In this document: piece after piece, positions 45,562 through 53,311 of the stretch | Position numbering within the stretch: position 1 is the stretch's first letter | Layout: the number at the start of each line of letters is the position of its first letter | Assembly (NCBI RefSeq): GCF_900129155.1 | Contig: NZ_FQVF01000023.1 | Span: 21,425 to 85,424 of the forward strand | From: Marinomonas polaris DSM 16579 | GTDB lineage: Bacteria > Pseudomonadota > Gammaproteobacteria > Pseudomonadales > Marinomonadaceae | Direction of reading: 5' to 3' | DNA: 64,000 nucleotides | Translations under genes and position numbers: made by a program | The notes under the pieces: model-generated | Databases searched by the model: none | Told to the model about the DNA's origin: nothing | What the model saw: only the letters and a program-made list of their open reading frames with translations

Positions 45562-46812
45562 ATGACTACTTTATTTACTAATGCTCGTGCTCTAAACGAG
45601 AGTAAAAAATCTATGTTGGTAGATATGCTGGACTCTGTGTTTGATAGTCTCGATTTGACTAAAACACAGCGTGAGCGTATTGAATCAGCTTACAATGCCG
45701 TTGGTGACTATCTGGCAAGTTGTGATGACCCTTTACTTGATGGAGTGCAGATATATCCACAGGGCTCAATGAGGCTGCGTACTACTAATAAGCCCCTATC
45801 TCAGGAAGAGTTTGATGTGGATCTGATTCTCTTTTTGCCGAATGCTGGTTCTGCAACAAGAGATAAAATTGTATCAGTGGTTAAGCAGCACTTGTTAGAT
45901 AGCAAGGTCTATAAGGAATTAGTGGAAGATCTTCCAAGAGGTTTTCGGATTAATTATAAAGGTGATTATCATTTGGATATTACTCCGGCTAAGTCGTACG
46001 ACCTTGAATCGTTACCAGGTCATCCGTTATGGGTTGTTGATAAGAGTATGGGCTTTAAGGAGTCTAACCCAGAAGGTATGGCTAAGAACTTTGATGAAGT
46101 TTGCTCTATGTTACCGATTATTCGCCGCCCACAGGTATTTTTAGAAGCACTGAATAGCAAATCTGTCACTGCATTACCCGATCAGTCAAAGAAGAAGCCC
46201 TTAAATCGGATTATTCAAATTCTTAAACGTCATCGTGATGTTTGGTCTCAATTTAATAGTAACCCCCATGCTGATTTCAAGCCAATTTCTGTTGTAATAA
46301 CTACGTTGGCTTGTCGAGCTTATTTAGAAGTTATAGAGACTGGAAAACAATATGACAATGAGTTTGACCTCATCTTAGATGTTATTGAACTTATGCCACA
46401 TCACATTGAGTCAGGTTTTGACGGAATACTAATTGCCAATCCCGCTATGAGGCCAGAAAATTATGCTGAAAAGTGGAATCGGTCGGAAAAACAGGAAGGT
46501 CAAAAATACACAAGAGCATTTTATGCTTGGTATCAGGCTGCAATCGATACGTTTGAATATTTGGCAAGTGAAAACATTCGAGGTATGGATAGTGTTTTTG
46601 CTGCTTTGTCTGGTGCATTTGGAGAAAAGCCTGTTTTAGCTGCCCAAGACCGCATTGTTGAAGCTGTTAATGTGAGCAGAGATAATAATAAGCTTGGAGT
46701 TGGTTTAGGTACAGGAGCTGTCATCGCCTCTATTGCTGGAAAGGCTAATTCAGAGACTACAGGTTTGCATGATGTGGTTCCAGTAAAGAGGAACCAGTTC
46801 TATGGCGACTGA
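45562..46812 (+). CDS. CBASS cyclic-oligonucleotide synthase (CD-NTase, SMODS domain)
   Basis: 416-aa nucleotidyltransferase of the cGAS/DncV-like group. The catalytic pattern is complete: Gln67-Gly68-Ser69 in PQGSMRLRT, Asp85-x-Asp87 in EFDVDLI, and Asp139 in YHLDITPAK. After phage infection such enzymes make a cyclic di- or trinucleotide that triggers an effector. The product cannot be told from sequence; the SAVED effector two genes downstream favours a cyclic trinucleotide or dinucleotide recognised by SAVED. It overlaps the E2-like gene by 11 bp. A DNA-integrity signal may act through the upstream peptidase module. Confidence 0.88.
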   Translation: MTTLFTNARALNESKKSMLVDMLDSVFDSLDLTKTQRERIESAYNAVGDYLASCDDPLLDGVQIYPQGSMRLRTTNKPLSQEEFDVDLILFLPNAGSATRDKIVSVVKQHLLDSKVYKELVEDLPRGFRINYKGDYHLDITPAKSYDLESLPGHPLWVVDKSMGFKESNPEGMAKNFDEVCSMLPIIRRPQVFLEALNSKSVTALPDQSKKKPLNRIIQILKRHRDVWSQFNSNPHADFKPISVVITTLACRAYLEVIETGKQYDNEFDLILDVIELMPHHIESGFDGILIANPAMRPENYAEKWNRSEKQEGQKYTRAFYAWYQAAIDTFEYLASENIRGMDSVFAALSGAFGEKPVLAAQDRIVEAVNVSRDNNKLGVGLGTGAVIASIAGKANSETTGLHDVVPVKRNQFYGD

Positions 46813-47293
46813 CTCTTCTTTTTTAAAGCGACTGGAATATCCTGTAATTGGTATTCGTGAACAATACCTCGCATTAAAATATCGAAGTACAGGAAATGTG
46901 TCCATTATTGATAATGATAAGACGGTGTTGTGGGAAGGAACTCTTCAACCGACAGCGCTGTCTAGGACGTATACAGTTGTCATAAAGTATACCCTTAGTC
47001 ATCCTCCGGTCTGCATTATTAAAGCCCCTGATTTATCCACTTTAGCAAAAGATAAGTTAATCCCCCATATATATCGAAATAAGACGGGTATAAAAGGGAC
47101 GCAATTGTGTTTGTATTTACCAGTAATCAAACAAAAAAACAAAGTCAGCGAATGGGAGCCGACCATGCTTCTGGCTGATACCGTCCTTCCGTGGGCCTCT
47201 GTCTGGCTACTTTATTTTGAATTTTGGCTTTCCAGTGGAGTATGGAGTGGTGGTGGTATTGAACACAGCGAGAATGATATATGTCAAAGATGA
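46802..47293 (+). CDS. E2-like protein of type II-short CBASS
   Basis: 163 aa, with the pattern of bacterial E2 (ubiquitin-conjugating-like) proteins: LCLYLP with Cys103, then ADTVLPWASVWLLYFEFWLSSGVW and GGIEH. In type II-short CBASS an E2 without E1 partner acts on the CD-NTase C-terminus to prime its activity. Cys103 is the candidate catalytic residue. No E1 or JAB gene is present. It overlaps both neighbours (11 and 13 bp), showing tight coupling with the synthase and effector. Assignment rests on motif and context rather than on a search. Confidence 0.75.
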   Translation: MATDSSFLKRLEYPVIGIREQYLALKYRSTGNVSIIDNDKTVLWEGTLQPTALSRTYTVVIKYTLSHPPVCIIKAPDLSTLAKDKLIPHIYRNKTGIKGTQLCLYLPVIKQKNKVSEWEPTMLLADTVLPWASVWLLYFEFWLSSGVWSGGGIEHSENDICQR

Positions 47294-48393
47294 AACATGC
47301 AGTTAGTTACTTTATCAAGAAGGCCGCAGACTGGCTGTTCAGAAAGCGTTCGCCTGCTCTGCTTGTTTTTAGGTCAGGGGTCTGTTTGACATTAGCGACT
47401 TTAGTAGGAGGTTGGACTGTGTCAATTGTATACAGTGACACAGGGCAGTTTTTGGAATTAAATTATCAATCTTCAAACACTGCGCAGTTATTTCTCTCAA
47501 TAGGCTTTTTTCTTGGAGGGGCAGCAACCGTTTTTGGGGCCGTGTGGGAATATCAAACATTTCGGGATGTAAGGAAACGTAACGAAAAGAAAAAAACTAT
47601 TGTTCTCGAACAGAGGGGGTTAGTTGATACTTCTGATACTCCACTATATGAATTTTTGAAAAATCAGTGCTCATGGCAGGTTGATTCAATAGTTAATGAC
47701 ATCCGAGAGAGAATTATTGACAACGTGATCACTAGGCCAGATCTAGCTTTAGCCAAGTTAAGTCATATTAAAATGAGTATTGCAGAGAAAGTTACTCAGT
47801 ATGCCGCATCGGATATATCGATAGTCTATGGCGGAGTTTTTCCTACCCCCTTTTCATTTTACACTGGTTATTTACTTGATGATGAAAGTCTGATTACAAG
47901 ATTCGATTGGGATCGAGATATCTCTATTTGGCGAGAATTGGACGAAGGCGACGATGGTGAGGAGTTTGTTATTGAGCGACCTGAGTGTACTGTTAAGACT
48001 GTTGTGTTAGCTGTATCTATTTCTTATCCTGTTGATAGATTAGCAATTTCTACAGTATTTCCTGATCAACCCATTCACTATTTATCACTGCCTTCGCTTG
48101 ATAGAAATAATCATTGGGCAAAAAATAAACAAGATCGACTTAGTGGAGATTTCTTCGAATATTGTAAAAACTTGTTGGGTTTAGGGGTAGAAAATATTAA
48201 TTTAATTCTAGCCTCTCAAAACAGTATAGCTTTTAGGTTTGGACAGGCTTATGACAAACGAAACTTGCCTAATATTTCCATTTATCAATATGAACGTCAT
48301 CAATCTATAAAATACCCATGGTGTTTAAGAATCCCTTATAAAGTTGGAGCGGAACCTATAATTGTTTATACCGAATTCAAGCATATTGCTTGA
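47281..48393 (+). CDS. CBASS effector with two membrane helices and a SAVED domain (Cap14-like)
   Basis: 370 aa. Two N-terminal membrane helices (residues ~28-47, GVCLTLATLVGGWTVSIVYS, and ~67-86, AQLFLSIGFFLGGAATVFGA) are followed by a cytoplasmic linker and a C-terminal SAVED sensor (~220-370) with the ending NLILASQNSIAFRFGQAYDK, PNISIYQYER and PWCLRIPYK typical of SAVED. Binding of the cyclic nucleotide would drive membrane disruption and abortive infection. Last major gene of the CBASS operon. Confidence 0.82.
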   Translation: MSKMKHAVSYFIKKAADWLFRKRSPALLVFRSGVCLTLATLVGGWTVSIVYSDTGQFLELNYQSSNTAQLFLSIGFFLGGAATVFGAVWEYQTFRDVRKRNEKKKTIVLEQRGLVDTSDTPLYEFLKNQCSWQVDSIVNDIRERIIDNVITRPDLALAKLSHIKMSIAEKVTQYAASDISIVYGGVFPTPFSFYTGYLLDDESLITRFDWDRDISIWRELDEGDDGEEFVIERPECTVKTVVLAVSISYPVDRLAISTVFPDQPIHYLSLPSLDRNNHWAKNKQDRLSGDFFEYCKNLLGLGVENINLILASQNSIAFRFGQAYDKRNLPNISIYQYERHQSIKYPWCLRIPYKVGAEPIIVYTEFKHIA

Positions 48394-48420
48394 TGTTAAA
48401 CCGTAAAGCTGGAGTTAATT

Positions 48421-48666
48421 ATGACTAATAAAAAACAAAGCTCATCAAAGATGGCATCACTAGCTTCGTCTGTTTTGACGGATAGTGGTTCCTCTCAGAT
48501 CCAGAAAACATTGGCAGGTTCTGTGCTAAGTCAATCAAGTTCATCGCATCAGACTGGTTCTAAAATGGAAGAAATCGCATCAGAAGTTTTGAAAAGCGAT
48601 AAGTATAATGATACTACCAAGTCTTTAGCGGCTTCTGTTTTGTCACAGTCAAATAAAAAACGTTAA
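48421..48666 (+). CDS. Small internal-repeat protein at the end of the CBASS operon
   Basis: 81-aa Ser/Ala-rich protein made of four alternating short repeats: SKMASLASSVL, KTLAGSVLSQS, SKMEEIASEVL and KSLAASVLSQS. The two-fold tandem is visible in DNA as well. It starts 28 bp after the SAVED gene with GGAG upstream of the ATG. Similar tiny repeat proteins are familiar to me from plasmids and islands, but no function is known to me. Whether it belongs to CBASS or is the tail of another cassette is unclear. Confidence 0.6.
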   Translation: MTNKKQSSSKMASLASSVLTDSGSSQIQKTLAGSVLSQSSSSHQTGSKMEEIASEVLKSDKYNDTTKSLAASVLSQSNKKR

Positions 48667-48754
48667 TAGATCAAGGCTGTATAAGTACCATGTTTTTTTA
48701 TGGTCCTTAAATCTAGACTTTTTAGTCCTTGAGAAACTTTACAACAAAGTATAT

Positions 48755-48768
48755 CTGGAAAGTCCAGT
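48755..48768 (+). repeat. Boundary-repeat copy after CBASS
   Basis: CTGGAAAGTCCAGT, 13 of 14 identical to the copy at 63156. CTGGA-AAG-TCCAG is a perfect 5-bp dyad. Confidence 0.6.
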
Positions 48769-48886
48769 GGGCTCAGCCTTTTAGATATGACCATTACAAG
48801 CTCTACTGTAAATAGAACCGGATAGCATTATTAACTAAACAAACTTTTGCAATTGGTCGATTTAAGGGCACTTACCTTTTTTTTAG

Positions 48887-49039
48887 GAATCTCTAGGGCT
48901 AAGAGTAGGCTTGTTTCTTACCTATGCTGATGAAAGAGAAAGGCTCGCAGGCCATAACAATAGATGGGATGTAGCTCGTACACCGCAAGAAGAATATTTT
49001 AATTACGCCGCACCATTTTTAGAAACCGGACGTAGCTAA
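48887..49039 (+). pseudogene. Possible C-terminal gene remnant
   Basis: Open frame with no start codon. It reads TYADERERLAGHNNRWD and then ARTPQEEYFNYAAPFLETGR before TAA. The composition looks like genuine protein rather than random sequence, so this may be the tail of a gene deleted when cassettes were exchanged. Its family is not recognised. Confidence 0.35.
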
Positions 49040-49083
49040 ATATTTATTATTGTTCGAGTCTAGTCATACAAGAGGTACTTCTG

Positions 49084-49103
49084 AAACTTAGGGAAGTCCA
49101 CTT
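49084..49103 (+). repeat. Boundary-repeat copy before the helicase module
   Basis: AAACTTAGGGAAGTCCACTT, 18 of 20 identical to 57174-57193, same orientation. Confidence 0.65.
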
Positions 49104-49121
49104 ACTTATTCTGATCTGTTT

Positions 49122-50522
49122 TTATAGAGATAGAATTGTTGTCCGATAAGAATCCTTACCAAAAGCCATTTTAACAGAATATGAAGCTTCTGATGCTATG
49201 TCATGAAGCCTATCAAACGAATGTGTATGGTTTGATGACGTTGTTTTCAAAGTCATAAAGCCGTTTTTTTCTGGACTTTGAGTGGTGGATGTATTTGAGT
49301 CAGCCGTTTTTATTAGAGTCTGCTGTTCAATGACTTTTATTCTCATCGAATCTTCTGGCAGGTCCTGGTTAATTCGTTCTGAATATTCAATTAGCTTTGG
49401 TTCAGCAAACGCTATCATGGAGCAGGGCTCGTCTGTCTTTTGGTCTATTCGTAGAATCCTTCCAAGCACTTGGCGAAAGTAAAGCTCAGTCCTAACATTA
49501 CTCAGATAAGCACAGACTTGTAATCGAGGGATATCTGTACCTTCACTTACCATTCCGATAGATACAATCCAGTCAATCTCTGAACTTTGAAAGTCTCTGA
49601 TGTTTTCGTGGGCATCAATTTGATCATAACTAACTACAATAGAGCTCTCGTTAAAGTTAGTGATAATAAACTGAGATATCCGCCGCGCTTGATCAATTGA
49701 TGATGCAACAACTAACCCTGCGGCACGAGGGTGTTTTTCTCTAATTCTGATCAGTTCCTCATGGGCATAGGTCATGAGCTGGCTTAGTGAGTCTTGATGA
49801 GTCAGTAGTTCGCTATATTTTAGTTTTTCAGCCTCAATAGCTTGGCGAATACTGCTAAATTTGTGTGTCTCAGAACCCTCCTGAACATCAATCGAGCTAT
49901 TATCGAGCAATATTAAGCTAGGTCTCCTACAAACCTTGTCTCGAACTGCATGGCCTAATCCATACACAAAGTCTGTATCAAGCTTTTGTGGCTCTCCAGA
50001 ATAGCTCTGAAGCGCTATTTTTGTACTGTCGGATCGCCAAGGAGTTCCGCTCAAAGTTAGTGTTAATGGATTGCCTTCTGATATTAAAGAAACTAACAGC
50101 TGTCCCCATTGATTAGAAGTGCTACTTACCCCAGAAGCGCAGTGATGAATTTCATCAGAGATTATTAGAGCGCGGTAGTTTTTAATAACATGTGCAAGTT
50201 CTTGATATGCGTATTGTATTCCTTGATAGGTAATAACCAAGCCTTTTGTGCCTATTCGGCCATCAAAGCGATCATTTAATATATTGCTGAAGGTTTCTTG
50301 AATGCTACCCTGGACATTTACAGAGGGCGCAAAGCAAAGAACGAAATCAATGTAGTTAGCATCTAATAAGCTTTTTGCTAACGAAGCAGAAAATCTTGTT
50401 TTTCCAGCACCTGGTGCAGCAACACACATAAAGTTTTTCTGACCATTTTGATAGACTTCTAAAGCTTTAGATAAACAGCTCTTTTGCCAAATTCTTAGTG
50501 AGAGGTTTTGTATTTTCTTCAT
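49122..50522 (-). CDS. SF2 DEAD/DEAH-type helicase
   Basis: 466-aa superfamily 2 helicase of the UvrB/Res-like type. Motif I AAPGAGKT (residues ~35-42), motif II SDEIHH (122-127), motif III LSGTPWRS near 160, motif V VSEGTDIPRL and motif VI FRQVLGRILR are all present. The compact core has no recognisable nuclease domain; the C-terminal ~90 residues are unassigned. It overlaps the upstream 166-aa gene by 4 bp, and the pair faces away from a C-protein-like regulator. Most likely a two-gene defence or restriction-like system of unknown type. Confidence 0.78.
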   Translation of the reverse strand: MKKIQNLSLRIWQKSCLSKALEVYQNGQKNFMCVAAPGAGKTRFSASLAKSLLDANYIDFVLCFAPSVNVQGSIQETFSNILNDRFDGRIGTKGLVITYQGIQYAYQELAHVIKNYRALIISDEIHHCASGVSSTSNQWGQLLVSLISEGNPLTLTLSGTPWRSDSTKIALQSYSGEPQKLDTDFVYGLGHAVRDKVCRRPSLILLDNSSIDVQEGSETHKFSSIRQAIEAEKLKYSELLTHQDSLSQLMTYAHEELIRIREKHPRAAGLVVASSIDQARRISQFIITNFNESSIVVSYDQIDAHENIRDFQSSEIDWIVSIGMVSEGTDIPRLQVCAYLSNVRTELYFRQVLGRILRIDQKTDEPCSMIAFAEPKLIEYSERINQDLPEDSMRIKVIEQQTLIKTADSNTSTTQSPEKNGFMTLKTTSSNHTHSFDRLHDIASEASYSVKMAFGKDSYRTTILSL

Positions 50523-51019
50523 GAGAGCGCAAGTAATATGGTTTGAGTGCTAGTTAGTAAGCCGTTTAGTGTTATCGCTCGCTTTTTAGCTTCACTTTTT
50601 TTAGATATCAACAAATCAAGCTGAGTGGGTAATAGGGACTTCATCTCCTCATAGCCTTGGGCTTCGGCAATACATAGTTCAAGTTCATACTCAAGTTCAG
50701 CTTTACGCTTCAAGAGCATTTCTTTCTCACTCGCTACAACGGCAATTGGTGTATTTTTTTGCGTTTTGGTTTCATCTAAAATTTTCGCTTTGGCATAATG
50801 AGTACTCTTACCACTTTTTGAAGCAACGACCAACTCACCTGACTTAACTAAACGATGAATTTTTAGATAAATAGCATGTCGTGCTTTTTTCATTTCAATA
50901 GGGTTGTCTTCGCCGTATTTTTCAACATAGTGTTTGAGTACGTCATTTATAGTGGCTTTTTTTAGTGTAGTTGCTTGGAAGAACTCCTCGACAACGTGAG
51001 CGATGGGCTTAGATCTCAA
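50519..51019 (-). CDS. Winged-helix/coiled-coil protein paired with the helicase
   Basis: 166 aa, family not recognised. The N-terminal ~85 residues (KATINDVLKHYVEKYGEDN ... AIYLKIHRLVKSGELVVASKSG) look like a winged-helix DNA-binding domain; the C-terminal half is a predicted coiled coil (KEMLLKRKAELEYELELCIAEA). The helicase start overlaps its stop. It starts 26 bp from the C-box, so the C-protein probably controls it. It may load or target the helicase. Confidence 0.6.
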   Translation of the reverse strand: MRSKPIAHVVEEFFQATTLKKATINDVLKHYVEKYGEDNPIEMKKARHAIYLKIHRLVKSGELVVASKSGKSTHYAKAKILDETKTQKNTPIAVVASEKEMLLKRKAELEYELELCIAEAQGYEEMKSLLPTQLDLLISKKSEAKKRAITLNGLLTSTQTILLALS

Positions 51020-51044
51020 AGTAACTATCTCGATTTGTAAAAAT

Positions 51045-51073
51045 ACGGATTATAGTCCGTGGAGATATAGTCC
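51045..51073. promoter_or_regulatory. C-box-like tandem operator
   Basis: CGGATTATAGTCCG followed after two bases by GAGATATAGTCCG: two TATAGTCCG half-sites, each within an imperfect dyad, spaced as in the O-L/O-R operators of restriction-modification controller (C) proteins such as C.Esp1396I. It lies between the divergent small XRE gene and the helicase pair. Confidence 0.7.
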
Positions 51074-51110
51074 GCAATTAGCGATTGTATTTCATTTTTG
51101 AGATATAAAA

Positions 51111-51320
51111 ATGAGAAACATAGCAAAAGAGGTTGGAGAGCTAATTCGGAGTCAACGTAAAGCGCGTGGTATCTCTCAAGAAGCTTTAGCGGCAAAATCC
51201 AAGATAGACCGCAGTTATATGGGGCGAATAGAGCGAGGTGAGGTAAATGTTACGTTAAAAGCTCTGTGGGATATCGCTGCGTCGTTGGATATCTCGACGA
51301 AAATACTGATCCCCGATTGA
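51111..51320 (+). CDS. XRE-family regulator resembling restriction-modification C proteins
   Basis: 69-aa single helix-turn-helix protein: IRSQRKARGISQEALAAKSKIDRSYMGRIERGEVNVTLKALWDIAASLDI. Size and composition match controller proteins that first activate, then repress, their own and the neighbouring gene. The C-box at 51045-51073 lies 38 bp upstream. No methyltransferase or restriction nuclease gene adjoins it; its apparent targets are itself and the divergent helicase pair. Confidence 0.75.
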   Translation: MRNIAKEVGELIRSQRKARGISQEALAAKSKIDRSYMGRIERGEVNVTLKALWDIAASLDISTKILIPD

Positions 51321-51608
51321 GAATTCAGCTGCTGCCTATGATGTTCTGTATTAGTCTCTACTTGATCTGGTCTTTTAGTTTCGATGAATAGGTTTGGACT
51401 TCATCGGACAGACAGCTATGAGCGAAGAATTGCCGGTTTGAATAACTTGTTTTTGGACATTTCTGAGTTAGCGATTTTACTAAATTTGCTTTTCACGGAT
51501 TAGTTCAGCGTATAGCGATGTTATCAACTCCCGAATCTATACCTGATACCCAAATGCATAGCGACGTGCTCATTAAAGCATTGAGCCATCTAAAAATGTT
51601 CATACAAT

Positions 51609-52874
51609 TTACTCTGATACCTTTAATTGCTCTAATGGGCTAGGGCATTTTGGACAATGGGGAATAAGTTCTTCTTTAATAGAATAGTAATAAGGCAACC
51701 AAATACACATGTCATTGGTGATTATGATGTCATAAGCGATTGAAGGTACAATGTACTCACCATATTCATTGTCATGCTTAAGAATATCTGACAGTTTAAA
51801 ATCTTCTGGGTTATAGATATAAACGAGGCTTGGTTGTCTTGTATAGGCCTCTTCATCTTCTGGTATGCCAAAGGCTAAGTGAGTTGCTTTAACTCCATTT
51901 ATAGGCTCTTGAGCTTCACACCATTCTGTTATCTTGGTTAAGCTCTCACTTGATATCTTTCTAGGGTAATCACCATGCTCTTCACAAGAACCAAACTCAG
52001 CATTGCTTCCTAGTGCAAATCTGTAGGACTGCTCCTCACTGGTAAGAGGAAGGCTAAAGTAGTTTTGCATCTGAGGAAGTGAAGTCTTACTAGCTCTACA
52101 TAATTCCAGCAACATCAACTGAAATTGATAGAGGTTTTGTTGCTGTCTATCAGGAAATCCATGTATAGCCACATCATCCATTTCAGCAAGCTCATGACTT
52201 AGAATCTCTGCTTTACCCTCAGAAGCAAACGCAAAGAAACCCCTGTCCAAAATAAATATAAAATTTGGGTAGTGTTCACTAGGATTTTCATCTGCATAAG
52301 CTTTTAGGTGCTTAATAATAAGATCCCAGTTCATATCACTACAGTAAGAGAACAGTATTCCAAAACCTTGAGGGTTCAGTTTCTTATATGACCTAAGATT
52401 ATCTAATCCTGACTTCAACTCTTTAGTGGTTAGTTTAGACTTAACCTGAATTACACCATATGTATTTTCTACTGGATAAACTTCATACACGTTATTTCTA
52501 TTCATTAACGTGATTAGCTCATCTTCATCATACAAGACAATATCCATTTCATGACTTAGATGACCAGATGGAGAAGCAACCCTTACACTAGTAGAAGACA
52601 CAGAGTACTTTTTAGGTAAACACCCACTATTCAAAAACTCTCTGAGGATCGTTTCTCTAGCGTTACCTACATCTCGTGGATGCTTGATATCCTTTGTAGT
52701 GTCATATTCTACAATCATCTTTGCTTGGTAGTTGTAGAACTCCCTTTCTAAGCCATGAAACTCTCGGTCTTTAGATCTTAAAACAATAGCCCTTTTAGCC
52801 CTGTCTATAATTTGTTCTCGGATACTTTTCTCTTTTTCTTCAAAGTCATTTTTCTTAGACACTTCAAAACCCAA
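51609..52874 (-). CDS. DUF6602-type nuclease-like protein
   Basis: 421 aa. The N-terminal half follows the DUF6602 pattern: RETILREFLNSGCLPKKYSV, then HEMDIVLYDEDELI and YPVENTYGVIQVKSKL. The D-x-V-x-Y-D ... V-E ... I-Q-V-K-S-K arrangement resembles a PD-(D/E)xK nuclease core. The C-terminal half is unknown and ends with a CPKC motif. It is convergent with the XRE gene and divergent from the KAP NTPase gene. Probably a defence gene; partners uncertain. Confidence 0.62.
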   Translation of the reverse strand: MGFEVSKKNDFEEKEKSIREQIIDRAKRAIVLRSKDREFHGLEREFYNYQAKMIVEYDTTKDIKHPRDVGNARETILREFLNSGCLPKKYSVSSTSVRVASPSGHLSHEMDIVLYDEDELITLMNRNNVYEVYPVENTYGVIQVKSKLTTKELKSGLDNLRSYKKLNPQGFGILFSYCSDMNWDLIIKHLKAYADENPSEHYPNFIFILDRGFFAFASEGKAEILSHELAEMDDVAIHGFPDRQQQNLYQFQLMLLELCRASKTSLPQMQNYFSLPLTSEEQSYRFALGSNAEFGSCEEHGDYPRKISSESLTKITEWCEAQEPINGVKATHLAFGIPEDEEAYTRQPSLVYIYNPEDFKLSDILKHDNEYGEYIVPSIAYDIIITNDMCIWLPYYYSIKEELIPHCPKCPSPLEQLKVSE

Positions 52875-53311
52875 CCAAATATTTTAACTAGTTGCATAGT
52901 AAATTAGAGCATAATGAATAGCTACCAATCTAATAGGTACTTTGCTTCAAAAAAAGTATTGGATTAACTTATTCAAAAAGGAGTTTATCGAGATATTACG
53001 AGAACCAGTTCTAACAAACTTCGGGGCAGAAATGATTCAGCCCGAACAGGCTGGAACGAAGATGGACAAAACTGTGTTAGAAATGACTTTATAGTTTCTT
53101 GAAATCCGTGCTAAAACGGGATAACGAAAACTAACTAGAAAAAGCAAGACTTACCCCATTTGTTGCTCTTAATTAAACGTGGAATACGCCTACCCCCTAT
53201 TTCTGACATGCCGAAATAACCTGCATACAGACTCAACAAGCGATTAATTAGCCGTCATATGAACTAGTTAGATAAGATACACTAGATAAAACTAATTTAT
53301 TGTGAATAACC
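52875..53311. other. Divergent spacer between the DUF6602 and KAP genes
   Basis: 437 bp. An open frame without ATG runs 52918-53094 (ends GTKMDKTVLEMTL, TTG possible at 52942) and could be a gene remnant. The rest, A+T-rich, should contain both promoters; TTTATTGTGAATAACC precedes the KAP start without a strong ribosome site. No repeat of the main boundary type is seen. Confidence 0.4.

Larger units (their letters stand above)
48667..49121. other. Gene-free cassette junction with two boundary repeats and a coding remnant
   Basis: 455 bp between CBASS and the helicase module. It holds boundary-repeat copies at 48755-48768 and 49084-49103 and, between them, an open frame without start (48887-49039). 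No promoter or RNA was recognised. Confidence 0.55.
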
